A stretch of 7,984 nucleotides of DNA, taken from NCBI GenBank assembly GCA_963804865.1, contig CAWDSH010000039.1:1-7984 (forward strand). Direction: 5' to 3'. The notes beneath the pieces were generated by a model. The model saw nothing but the letters and a program-made list of their open reading frames with translations. It was not told where the DNA came from and made no database searches. A program made the translations under genes and the position numbers. Below are positions 1-6,026 of this stretch, in pieces (the stretch's first letter is position 1; each line of letters starts with the position of its first letter). Source of the stretch: CAVVEQ01 sp963804865 (GTDB lineage Bacteria; Chloroflexota; Anaerolineae; Anaerolineales; Anaerolineaceae).

Positions 1-70
1 ACACATTTAAAAAGAAACAATTCACTGATTTATTTACTCGAGAACTCTTTTCATAAAAAATTATCATCAT
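1..70 (-). CDS. Start of an unrecognised leftward gene, cut by the window edge
   Basis: An ATG at 70-68, followed directly by a second ATG at 67-65, opens a minus-strand frame with no stop for 23 codons up to the window edge; it begins MMIIFYEKSSRVNK. The main support is upstream. A GGAGGTGATT sequence at 80-71 is a near-ideal Shine-Dalgarno match with five bases between GGAGG and the first ATG. A strong leftward promoter with a LexA-type operator lies about 100 bases further upstream. The visible residues match no family I know, and the DNA is AT-rich compared with surE. If the gene is real, its control region suggests a DNA-damage-inducible product, but nothing in the visible protein shows this. 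The true start could also lie outside the window. Confidence 0.4.
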   Translation of the reverse strand, partial: MMIIFYEKSSRVNKSVNCFFLNV

Positions 71-72
71 AA

Positions 73-138
73 TCACCTCCCGAATTGTTTCGCGCAAAAA
101 CAATAGAAACAATGCTTAACTTGAACGCAAGCGCCCAT
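73..138 (-). other. Possible 21-codon leader peptide ORF
   Basis: In the leader of the leftward transcript an ATG at 138-136 opens a 21-codon frame that is rich in Cys and aromatic residues (MGACVQVKHCFYCFC...). Its TGA stop (75-73) lies inside the Shine-Dalgarno region, two bases before the ATG at 70. That geometry would suit translational coupling or a leader peptide. No ribosome binding site precedes its ATG, so it may be chance. Confidence 0.2.
84..113. repeat. 8-bp inverted repeat in the leftward leader
   Basis: ATTGTTTC (84-91) and GAAACAAT (106-113) are perfect complements around a 14-base loop. The structure lies just upstream of the Shine-Dalgarno at 80-71. In RNA it could form a hairpin that affects access to the ribosome site, or it could be a protein site. 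Confidence 0.4.
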
Positions 139-165
139 ATGCCGGGAAAGGCTGAGGGCAGCTAT

Positions 166-194
166 ATTATAGAACATTAGTTCTGGTTTGTCAA
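166..194 (-). promoter_or_regulatory. Strong leftward sigma-70-type promoter
   Basis: Read on the minus strand, a perfect -35 TTGACA (194-189) is followed by a 17-base spacer (188-172) and a perfect -10 TATAAT (171-166). Transcription would start near 159, giving a leader of about 90 bases before the ATG at 70. Both hexamers at consensus with optimal spacing is rare by chance. Confidence 0.75.
171..184. promoter_or_regulatory. Probable LexA/SOS-type operator
   Basis: AGAAC-ATTA-GTTCT is a perfect palindrome with a four-base centre. It contains GAAC-N4-GTTC, the core of the LexA (DinR) box known from Firmicutes and Actinobacteria. It lies inside the -35/-10 spacer of the leftward promoter and overlaps one base of the -10, where a bound repressor would block RNA polymerase. 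That this host's LexA recognises this motif is inference. Confidence 0.55.
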
Positions 195-219
195 GAAAGT
201 AAGGGGAGTCGGATTTTTC

Positions 220-280
220 ATTTCATTATTGAAATCAGTTCCAATACTCTGCTAGTATTTATTACACACATGACTAGCAG
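220..280. repeat. Two inverted repeats upstream of surE
   Basis: ATTTCA-TTAT-TGAAAT (220-235) is a perfect 6-bp stem with a four-base loop. CTGCTAGT (249-256) and ACTAGCAG (273-280) form a perfect 8-bp stem with a 16-base loop. Both lie between the leftward SOS-type promoter and surE. Neither has a T-run, so they are not obvious terminators. They may be operator sites or leader-RNA hairpins. Confidence 0.35.
229..258 (+). promoter_or_regulatory. Candidate surE promoter
   Basis: TTGAAA (229-234) is followed after 18 bases by TAGTAT (253-258), a moderate -35/-10 pair. It overlaps both inverted repeats and would give a leader of about 120 bases before surE. I saw no better pair nearer the gene, but AT-rich DNA offers many chance matches. 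Confidence 0.25.
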
Positions 281-385
281 GTAGTCTTGTAGGTAAAACC
301 CTTAACAATACGATAACATTTCAATGACCATTCTTTAATTCTCACTCGTTATCATAGTATCAGATGAAAATGAAAGGTATGAAGA

Positions 386-1204
386 ATGAACATATTAATA
401 ACAAATGATGACGGGGTCGATTCCCCGGGTTTACTGGCACTTGCAAGAGGTATGAGACCTTATGGAAAAGTTTTCGTCCTAGCGCCGGATCGCAACTGGT
501 CGGCGTCCGGTCATGTCCGCACCTTGGATCGCCCGCTGCGGGTAAAACGGCTCCAACTGGAAGACGGCTTACCGGCATATGCCACCGATGGAAGCCCATC
601 CGATTGCGTGGCGCTGGCTGTCGCCGGTTTTTTGCCTGAAAGAATTAACCTGGTAATCAGCGGGATCAACACCTCAGCCAATCTCGGGCAGGACGTGGCA
701 TATTCCGGTACTGTTGCTGCGGCAATGGAGGCAACCATCTGGGGAATTCCGGCGATCGCCATTTCCCAGGAGACTTCCGGTAATCACCTAACGGAGCAGG
801 ATTTTGAACCCACAGTGGAATTTGCTCAAAAGATCGTCGAGGCTGCCATGGTGCACGGCTTGAATCCCGGGATCGTACTGAACGTGAACGTGCCCAATCT
901 TCCCATGAGCAGGATCCTGGGGGTTCAAATAACCCGTCAAGGCCAGCGGATCTACCACGACCACCTGGAACGGCGCGCTGATCCGCGCGGTAAACCATAT
1001 TTCTGGGTGATCGGTGAAAGCCCAAGCGGTGTGACTGAAAGCGGAACGGATATTGGTGCGCTCGCGGAAGGGTATGTTTCGATCACCCCGCTTCAGCTTG
1101 ATCTAACCGCCTATCAATGGATGGCTGAGATCGAAAAGTGGGAATGGTCAGACCGGATCGCAATCGAACTGCCAAAGAAAATCACCGAGTTTGTTTCCAA
1201 ATAA
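386..1204 (+). CDS. surE: 5'/3'-nucleotidase SurE
   Basis: SurE is a metal-dependent cytosolic phosphatase that removes phosphate from nucleoside 5'- and 3'-monophosphates, acting in nucleotide salvage and stationary-phase survival. The 272 residues are a usual length for the family. The N-terminus MNILITNDDGVDSPG carries the metal ligands Asp8 and Asp9. Ser39 lies in APDRNWSASG, and Asn95 lies in SGINTSANLG, followed by YSGTVAAAMEA (residues 107-117). These match the family's metal and phosphate site. The ATG at 386 is chosen because the family almost always starts this close to the NDDG motif; an AAAGG lies about eight bases upstream. The gene stands alone on the plus strand and converges with the leftward degV remnant and glycosyltransferase. 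Nothing in it looks damaged. Identification is secure; physiological substrate preference cannot be read from sequence. Confidence 0.97.
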   Translation: MNILITNDDGVDSPGLLALARGMRPYGKVFVLAPDRNWSASGHVRTLDRPLRVKRLQLEDGLPAYATDGSPSDCVALAVAGFLPERINLVISGINTSANLGQDVAYSGTVAAAMEATIWGIPAIAISQETSGNHLTEQDFEPTVEFAQKIVEAAMVHGLNPGIVLNVNVPNLPMSRILGVQITRQGQRIYHDHLERRADPRGKPYFWVIGESPSGVTESGTDIGALAEGYVSITPLQLDLTAYQWMAEIEKWEWSDRIAIELPKKITEFVSK

Positions 1205-1287
1205 TAATTTAATATGAACATGTGATTTTAGCTCGCAGTAGTGTGTAAGGCGGGCTGCACCGACAAATATCGATCGGGGAATTTCAG

Positions 1288-1455
1288 CTAATCCGGGTAA
1301 ATGGCGATGCCCAGCGTTCCGGGACCGACGTGGGTACCGATGGCGGGGCTGAGATCGAGGATCTCGAATTCCACGCCGTTGAGCTCGCGGGTGAGCACCT
1401 CGCGGGCAGCTTGCGCCGCTTCCCTGGCGGCGGCATGCATCACCACGATATGGCT
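1288..1455 (-). pseudogene. 3' remnant of a degV-family gene
   Basis: On the minus strand this stretch encodes 55 residues running from SHIVVMHA through VEFEILDLSPAIG and HVGPGTLGIAIYPD to a TAG stop. That is the C-terminal end of a DegV protein. It aligns without gaps to the end of the complete degV at 2856-3023, with about 24 mismatches in 168 bases by hand count. The frame is still open and many differences are silent, so the copy evolved as a working gene before losing its 5' part. No start or upstream degV sequence is present: at 1456 the sequence changes abruptly into the tail of the glycosyltransferase gene. It is either the stump of a second tandem degV or a gene end brought in with the cargo. 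Confidence 0.85.
1288..1455 (-). repeat. Direct repeat copy 1 (degV 3' end)
   Basis: This pairs with 2856-3023 at a constant offset of 1568 bases. The half nearest the stop codon is nearly identical; the half nearest the junction is more diverged. The pair brackets the glycosyltransferase gene. Confidence 0.9.
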
Positions 1456-2708
1456 GTTAATGAGCAAATAATTATTTTTGCCGCCACCTTTGCGCCATTT
1501 TCTGCCCGGATCTTCTTTCCCAACTCAATTGCGGAAGCTTTGATCTCTCCAGTCAGAACGAAATTTATCGCGTCCGATAGTTTTTCTGCGGTCAATCGCT
1601 TAATCGGAATGGATCTTGCGCCTACACCCAACTCGAAAATCCGCCGACCCCAGGCGAACTGATCGTTGGTGTAGGGAACGATGATACCCGGCACGCCTGC
1701 TTTCAGCCCGGCCGCGGTGGTGCCCGCGCCGCCGTGATGAACTACGGCAGCCATGCGCGGAAACAGCCAGGAGTGCGGGGCACTTTCCAGGAAGAAAATT
1801 TCGTCAGAAGCCCCGTGATCTTTTGTCATACCGCCCCAGCCCGTCGCCAGGATGCCGCGCTGACCGGAAAGCCTGAGAGCATCGATGACGATTTGCGTTG
1901 TCCGGGTTTCAAAATCCGTGCTGCGCATACTTCCAAAGCCAACGTAGACAGGCGGAGCGCCCTTTTTCAGGAAATTGAGCAACGCATCTGGTGGCTGCCA
2001 GCCTGCATCATCCTCCAGGAACCAGAAGCCGGTATTATGCACGTGTTCCGGCCAATCCGTTGGCCTTGGGAAAACATGATCGCTGCAGGAGACCAGGGTG
2101 GGTAGATCACGGGTTACTTGTTTTGGATAAGGGCAGGCAAAATTCGTGGGGGCACGACCAAATTTCTTCTTCCAGAATTGTTTGATCGGAGCGCTGGTGG
2201 CAGACCACATGATCTGCTCGAAGATCTTATGGGTGAGCATATTGAATCCCTTACTTGTGCGAACGGAATTGTAAAAGATGAGGGCTGGATATTCGCGGGT
2301 TGGAGTCATGGGGAACGGGGTGGCGAGCACGCTGCGCATTCCAAATTGCTGCGCAGCAAAATAGCCGATGGCTGCGCCGGGATGGTATACGATCACATCT
2401 GAGCCCAGACAGGCTTTGAAAAGCTGCTGCTGGAGCTCGAACACATATGCTTTCATTTTATTGAAGCTCAACAGGATCTTGAAGGGATTATCAGCCTGCA
2501 TGGCGCCCTGAAGATCTTCGCTCGACGCGACCCTGGCAACATCCCCCGTGATGGGATAAAACTCCAGCCCGAAAGGCTTTACAAAGTCTCTATAATTTTC
2601 AAAGGTAACAAAGCGAACACGGTGCCCCAGTTTTATTAGTTCCACGCCCAAAGCCAGGAAGGGCTGGGTATCACCCCGCGAGCCCATAGTTAAAATGGTG
2701 ATCAGCAT
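1440..2708 (-). CDS. GT1 glycosyltransferase, sterol-glucosyltransferase type
   Basis: This is a GT-B fold glycosyltransferase that would move a sugar from a nucleotide donor to a lipid or other hydrophobic acceptor. In the 422-residue product the N-terminal domain opens with MGSRGDTQPFLALG (8-21), the signature of the sterol 3-beta-glucosyltransferase/GT28-like group. The C-terminal donor domain has YVGFGSM (255-261), HHGGAGTTAAG (324-334) and PYTNDQFAWG (345-354), typical of UGT80/Atg26-like enzymes. The ATG at 2708 is preferred over an upstream TTG at 2723 because GGGGAG lies seven bases before it. No membrane segment is evident. The tail is odd: the last few codons and the TGA (1442-1440) lie inside the degV remnant, read out of its frame, so the native C-terminus was probably replaced. 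The gene is leftward, 147 bases downstream of degV. Acceptor and sugar are unknown. Confidence 0.9.
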   Translation of the reverse strand: MLITILTMGSRGDTQPFLALGVELIKLGHRVRFVTFENYRDFVKPFGLEFYPITGDVARVASSEDLQGAMQADNPFKILLSFNKMKAYVFELQQQLFKACLGSDVIVYHPGAAIGYFAAQQFGMRSVLATPFPMTPTREYPALIFYNSVRTSKGFNMLTHKIFEQIMWSATSAPIKQFWKKKFGRAPTNFACPYPKQVTRDLPTLVSCSDHVFPRPTDWPEHVHNTGFWFLEDDAGWQPPDALLNFLKKGAPPVYVGFGSMRSTDFETRTTQIVIDALRLSGQRGILATGWGGMTKDHGASDEIFFLESAPHSWLFPRMAAVVHHGGAGTTAAGLKAGVPGIIVPYTNDQFAWGRRIFELGVGARSIPIKRLTAEKLSDAINFVLTGEIKASAIELGKKIRAENGAKVAAKIIICSLTAISW

Positions 2709-2741
2709 GCGAACTCTCCCCAATCCTTTTCAGAATGGTTT

Positions 2742-2750
2742 ATTTTATCA
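2742..2750 (-). promoter_or_regulatory. Candidate extended -10 promoter for the glycosyltransferase
   Basis: On the minus strand TGA-TAAAAT (2750-2742) fits an extended -10 (TGn followed by a TATAAT-like hexamer). It would start transcription near 2735, about 27 bases before the ATG at 2708. I saw no good -35, which extended -10 promoters can do without. It suggests the gene can be transcribed independently of degV. Confidence 0.35.
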
Positions 2751-2801
2751 GGTTGGGAAAATTAAGAATTGAAACAGCGGGCATGTAATGAATTAGCACA
2801 A

Positions 2802-2830
2802 GTAAGGACGACCTTACAGGTCGCCCCTAC
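2802..2830. repeat. Palindromic element between degV and the glycosyltransferase
   Basis: GTAAGGACGACCT (2802-2814) and AGGTCGCCCCTAC (2818-2830) form a 13-bp stem with a three-base loop. Two positions are A/C mismatches on the plus strand but become G-U pairs in a minus-strand transcript, so the RNA hairpin of the degV/glycosyltransferase strand is complete. GTAGGGGCGACC-type palindromes recur between genes in several bacterial groups, in my recollection, so this may be one copy of a REP-like dispersed element. It has no clear T-run and is a weak terminator candidate. Confidence 0.6.
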
Positions 2831-2855
2831 AAGAACAATCGATGTTTTTGACAGA

Positions 2856-3023
2856 CTAATCCGGGTAAATGGCGATGCCCAGCGTGCCGGGACCGACGTG
2901 CGCACCGATGGCGGGGCTGAGATCGAGGATCTCGAATTCCACGCAGTTGAGCTCGCGGGTGAGCGTTTGGCGGGCAATTTCGGCTTCCTCAAGATCAGAG
3001 GCGTGCATCACCACGACATGGCT
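2856..3023 (-). repeat. Direct repeat copy 2 (degV 3' end, inside intact gene)
   Basis: This is the partner of 1288-1455, in the same orientation. Homology begins exactly at the degV stop codon and not in the flanking DNA. It ends inside the coding sequence at the codons for SHVVVMHA. Confidence 0.9.
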
Positions 3024-3701
3024 GGGTCTGCCGGCAGCTTTCTCGAGGATGATATCGATCAGGCGCTTGAGGGCTTTCTTGCTGGTGCGCACGCGCTCAG
3101 AGGCATCGATCTTGCCCTGGTTGATGAAAAGGATGGGCTTGATGCCCAGCGCAGTGCCCAGGAATCGGGCAGCGCCGCCGATGCGCCCGCCGCGATGCAG
3201 GTATTTCAGCGTGTCCACCTTGAAATAGGTGTGCATGAGTGTCGCTCGGCTTGATGAGCCACGCGGGAGACCATCTCCAGGCTGCCGTCGGCATAGGCCA
3301 CCTGGGCAGCGGCCAGGGCGACCAGCGCCAATCCCCCGGCTGCCTGGTGGGTATCGTAGACCTCGAGCGGGCATTTGGTGAACTCCTTCGCGGCGGTGAC
3401 GGCCGAATCCACCGTGCCGCTGACGCCGGAAGAGATCAAGCGGGGCGAAGATGGCATCGTAATCGGCAGCCAGCTTCTCAAACACCTGGCTGAATTCCGC
3501 CACGGTGGCTTGCGAGGTGGTGGGGGATGCCGATTCCTTCCCGAGGCGTGTATAGAACTCATCCGGGGTGATATCGACACCATCGCGGAGAACCTCCTCC
3601 TTCCAGAGGATCTTGAGCGGGATGACATGGATGTTGTTTTTCTGAACCAGCCCGGGGGTCAGGTTGGCGGTACTATCGGTCAGAATGGCGATCCTGGGCA
3701 T
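2856..3701 (-). CDS. DegV family fatty-acid-binding protein with two compensating frameshifts
   Basis: DegV (FakB-like) proteins bind a fatty acid and present it to the FakA kinase for acyl-phosphate formation. The 281-codon frame matches family length and starts MPRIAILTDSTANL, with AGGAGGTGA just before the ATG. Residues 1-88 include SPTTSQ (59-64), and the end from about residue 155 (TYFKVDTLKYLHRGGRIG to HVGPGTLGIAIYPD) is canonical. Between them the frame encodes an Arg/Gly-rich nonsense stretch. The expected sequence (SSGVSGTVDSA, PLEVYDT, QAAGGLALVALAAA) is present in a neighbouring frame. One extra base near 3438-3439 shifts the frame and one missing base near 3244-3246 restores it. 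As written, the product lacks the SGVSGT lipid-site loop and about 65 correct residues. The cause is either read error or real decay. No fakA is in the window. Confidence 0.88.
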   Translation of the reverse strand: MPRIAILTDSTANLTPGLVQKNNIHVIPLKILWKEEVLRDGVDITPDEFYTRLGKESASPTTSQATVAEFSQVFEKLAADYDAIFAPLDLFRRQRHGGFGRHRREGVHQMPARGLRYPPGSRGIGAGRPGRCPGGLCRRQPGDGLPRGSSSRATLMHTYFKVDTLKYLHRGGRIGGAARFLGTALGIKPILFINQGKIDASERVRTSKKALKRLIDIILEKAAGRPSHVVVMHASDLEEAEIARQTLTRELNCVEFEILDLSPAIGAHVGPGTLGIAIYPD

Positions 3702-3812
3702 GCTTCACCTCCTGGTGGGAAGAAGACGTATCAAATCAATCCAAACCCCAATTTTAACCCTTAATCATCATAAAACTAAGATGCGTCTAACAGAAAACCG
3801 GGGGAACTCCCC

Positions 3813-3841
3813 TTGCTGAAAATTCGTCAATTCTCTATACT
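3813..3841 (+). promoter_or_regulatory. Candidate promoter of the lipoprotein gene
   Basis: TTGCTG (3813-3818), a 17-base spacer and TATACT (3836-3841) form a -35/-10 pair with a good -10 and a weak -35. Transcription would start near 3848, about 22 bases before the ATG at 3871. A short GGGG-AACT-CCCC hairpin lies just upstream. Confidence 0.45.
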
Positions 3842-3870
3842 CTGTAGTGCACACAGGAAAGGAAGTCCTT

Positions 3871-4521
3871 ATGAAAAAGATAACCCCGCCCATTATCGCA
3901 GGTTTCGTATTGCTGCTCAGCCTGGCTTGCTCTACGATCGAGATCAGCCTTGATGGAAAACCTGCGTTTCAAACTTTTGAAGCAACCAAGGAAAGAACAT
4001 TAAATCCACAGGAAAAGGCAGAGCAATATGCAGCTGGAACTGCAACCGCTGTAGCCATGCTGCCAACAATAGCTTTGCCCACAGTCGAGCCACCCAAGCA
4101 GCTCATCCATGTTGCCGGGGATACCGTCAAGTTCGCGCTGATCGCGCTGGAGGACAACGGGGTGAGCGGCGAGATGATCGGCTGCGGGGACAGTGTGGTG
4201 CTGGCGGATGTGCATTACGATCCAAGCTATGACCCGCTTGAGGTCGCCTTTATGGGGCTATTGAACGTGGGGGAGAAGTATTACGGGCAGTCGGGGCTCT
4301 ACAATGCCCTCTACCCATCCAGTTTGATGATCGAAAGCCTGAGCTATGAAGGCGGGACGGTGTTCATCCACCTGACCGGTACCCTGATGGTGGGCGGCAC
4401 CTGCGACATACCGCGCATCGAGGCGCAATTCATGAAGACCGCGCTGCAATTCCCCGAGCTGAGCGGCGCACAGATTTTCATCAACGGGACTCCGCTGGCG
4501 GAGCTTTTATCCCTGAAATAA
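3871..4521 (+). CDS. GerMN-domain lipoprotein
   Basis: This is a predicted surface lipoprotein of 216 residues. Residues 1-19 form a signal peptide (MKKITPPIIAGFVLLLSLA), and the lipobox LSLAC places the lipidated cysteine at position 20. Residues 50-76 are an Ala/Thr/Pro linker of a kind common in Anaerolineae lipoproteins. From about residue 85 to the end the protein resembles the GerMN domain known from GerM and lipoproteins such as LpqB. Visible features are the LNVGE...LYNALYPSSLMIESLSYEGGTVFIHLTG block and a final helix-strand unit ending QIFINGTPL. Cys105 (GCGD) and Cys178 (GTCDIPRIEAQ) could form a disulfide. The ATG at 3871 is chosen over a GTG at 3847 because GGAAAGGAAG precedes it and the signal peptide starts there. 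A terminator follows. The ligand or role of such isolated GerMN proteins is not established. Confidence 0.78.
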   Translation: MKKITPPIIAGFVLLLSLACSTIEISLDGKPAFQTFEATKERTLNPQEKAEQYAAGTATAVAMLPTIALPTVEPPKQLIHVAGDTVKFALIALEDNGVSGEMIGCGDSVVLADVHYDPSYDPLEVAFMGLLNVGEKYYGQSGLYNALYPSSLMIESLSYEGGTVFIHLTGTLMVGGTCDIPRIEAQFMKTALQFPELSGAQIFINGTPLAELLSLK

Positions 4522-4570
4522 TCCCCATCGGGAACGGGATTTGCAACTGATATTCCTGCAGGGCTGCCGG

Positions 4571-4599
4571 ATGGCAGAGTACCCTCTGGCATTATTTTT
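4571..4599 (+). terminator. Rho-independent terminator after the lipoprotein gene
   Basis: ATGGCAGAG (4571-4579), a TACC loop and CTCTGGCAT (4584-4592) pair over nine positions with one mismatch, followed by TATTTTT (4593-4599). It lies 50 bases after the lipoprotein stop and just before the next gene, so the two are probably separate transcripts. An alternative CTGCC-GGAT-GGCAG hairpin overlaps its left arm. Confidence 0.55.
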
Positions 4600-4626
4600 A
4601 ATCCTTATACCCCTGCAGAGGTGACC

Positions 4627-6000
4627 ATGGACGGCCTGACCGAAATCATTAGCGTGCTGATCAAGGTGTTCAAAAACCTGGTGGGTGACGTGGACCAGGA
4701 TAACGAGGAGCGCCCGGCGGAAGTACCAGCGGCTGAGACAGCCTCCGAGCAGCCCGCGGATCAAAGCATGCCGGATGAAAGTGTTTTCGCCGGGGAAGCC
4801 ACGCCGGAAGAAGCAGCACCATCCGGAGCGGAGCTAACTGCTGAAGGAACGATGCCGGATGAAGGAGTTTTTGAAGGTGAGACCCCATCGACAGAGGAAC
4901 CCGATGTGGATGCCGAACGCCCGGTGGAAGTTCCGCAGGTCAGCAGCGAGCCGGCAGCGGAAACCACCAGTGACCCCGGAGATGATGAGGACGCGCTCAA
5001 CCGACCGGCGGAATCACCAGAGGGGGAAGCGGGTGGGCAGGCTGTTGAAACGAGCGGCGCAGACACCGTGGAAAGCGCAGCGGGCAGCGCGGGGTTGCCC
5101 AAGCCGGTGACGCGCAAAGTGCTGGCAGTGATCTACGACCCGCTGGTGCCCTCCGCGCGAGGGCACAAGCTGAGCAACGTGATGGGCGGTCACGATCCCG
5201 AGGAACTGATCAACGACTTCATCAACGATATCAAGGAGGTCAGCGCGGGTTACGCCAACTACGTGGTCACCGAGAAGGTGCATGCCAACCACCTGCCCGT
5301 GCTGGCGGACGGCTTCCAGTATTCGCCGGACGGGCTGCTGCTCTGCTGGCAGAACCGCGGCGGGTATCACCAACCGGATTTAGCCGATTACGGCAAGATC
5401 ATCGAGGAATTCAAGATGGCGGAAAGGGTGAATTCGGGCGAGTTCGATGAGGTCTGGCTCTTTGGTCCGCCCTATGCTGGTTTCTATGAATCGCGCATGG
5501 TTGGCTCAGGCGCATTTTATTTGAATTCCACCCCGCACCGGGTGCCTAAAGCGCTTGAGAGGCGTTTTGTGATCATGGGCTTCAATTACGAGCGCGGCGT
5601 GGGGGAAATGCTGGAGAGCTACGGCCACCGCGCCGAGGACACGATGAAGCAGGTTTACCGCAAGCTGTCGGCGGCTGCCAACCTCTGGGAGCGCTTCACC
5701 CGGCACGAGCGCAGCACATCCGGCATGGCGGAGGTGGGCACGATCCACTTCGCGCCTAACAGCGAGCGCGATTATGACTGGGGCAACCTCAAACCGGTGA
5801 TGAGCCGCTGCGAGAACTGGCTGAAGTTCCCCGACCTCTCCGCGGATGCCAAACTGGTGGAATGCAGCCTGTGGGGCGGCGGGGATATGCGCGCGCACCA
5901 CCGCTGGTGGTTCCAGCGCCTGCCGCACGTTTCGGGGAAAGCCAACGGGATCGACTGCAACTGGTGGAAATACATCATCGATCCGAACGAAGTCAAGTAG
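4627..6000 (+). CDS. Unknown protein: acidic linker plus conserved-looking C-terminal domain
   Basis: I do not recognise a named family. The 457 residues start at an ATG preceded by GAGGTG with five-base spacing; an in-frame GTG at 4621 has no ribosome site. Residues 1-20 form an amphipathic helix (MDGLTEIISVLIKVFKNLVG). Residues 20-158 are a low-complexity acidic linker rich in Glu, Pro, Ala and Ser, with a 28-residue repeat. Residues 163-457 look globular and GC-rich, with strong motifs: VIYDPLVPSARGHKLS, FGPPYAGFYESRM, VIMGFNYERGVGEMLE, HFAPNSERDYDWGN and HHRWWFQRLPH, ending CNWWKYIIDP. No transmembrane segment or export signal is clear. The density of Trp, His, Asp and Glu in the last third would suit a metal or carbohydrate site, but that is a guess. 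Its 3' end is repeated after the next gene. Confidence 0.85.
   Translation: MDGLTEIISVLIKVFKNLVGDVDQDNEERPAEVPAAETASEQPADQSMPDESVFAGEATPEEAAPSGAELTAEGTMPDEGVFEGETPSTEEPDVDAERPVEVPQVSSEPAAETTSDPGDDEDALNRPAESPEGEAGGQAVETSGADTVESAAGSAGLPKPVTRKVLAVIYDPLVPSARGHKLSNVMGGHDPEELINDFINDIKEVSAGYANYVVTEKVHANHLPVLADGFQYSPDGLLLCWQNRGGYHQPDLADYGKIIEEFKMAERVNSGEFDEVWLFGPPYAGFYESRMVGSGAFYLNSTPHRVPKALERRFVIMGFNYERGVGEMLESYGHRAEDTMKQVYRKLSAAANLWERFTRHERSTSGMAEVGTIHFAPNSERDYDWGNLKPVMSRCENWLKFPDLSADAKLVECSLWGGGDMRAHHRWWFQRLPHVSGKANGIDCNWWKYIIDPNEVK
4768..4935 (+). repeat. Internal 84-bp tandem repeat in the acidic linker
   Basis: Two 28-codon units start at 4768 (MPDESVFAGEATPEEA) and 4852 (MPDEGVFEGETPSTEE). 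The similarity is strongest over the first 15 residues. Short echoes (ERPAEVP, ERPVEVP, NRPAESP) suggest the linker grew by duplication. Confidence 0.55.
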
Positions 6001-6005
6001 AATCC
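5911..6005 (+). repeat. Direct repeat copy 1 (3' end of the unknown gene)
   Basis: This aligns without gaps to 7141-7235 at a constant offset of 1230 bases, with about 11 mismatches in 95 bases by hand count. Homology stops five bases after the stop codon. The pair brackets the kinase-like gene. Confidence 0.88.
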
Positions 6006-6026
6006 GATTCCTGAAGCAGCTTTGAG

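Noticed and set aside
1467..1484. AT-rich palindrome (AAATAATTATTT) near the glycosyltransferase 3' end as a terminator or insertion-sequence end
   Set aside because: It is coding sequence for the KIII segment, lacks GC pairs, and no matching end exists at the other boundary.
1330..1662. Plus-strand ORF reading GAEIEDLEFHAVELAGE, repeated in another plus-strand ORF near 2899
   Set aside because: Both are antisense shadows of the DegV C-terminus; the peptide repeat only reflects the duplicated degV 3' end.
2709..2723. TTG start for the glycosyltransferase
   Set aside because: The GGGGAG lies inside that extension and is well placed for the ATG at 2708, which also puts the family's N-terminal strand at residue 1.
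3801..3812. GGGG-AACT-CCCC hairpin as a terminator
   Set aside because: It has only four base pairs and no T-run, and lies between divergent genes where no transcript needs to end.
3847..3870. Upstream GTG start for the lipoprotein (adds MHTGKEVL)
   Set aside because: It would bury the Shine-Dalgarno in the coding sequence and add residues before a well-formed signal peptide; the ATG at 3871 fits better.
4621..4626. GTG start for the unknown gene
   Set aside because: GAGGTG at about 4617-4622 is the ribosome site for the ATG at 4627; nothing suitable precedes the GTG.
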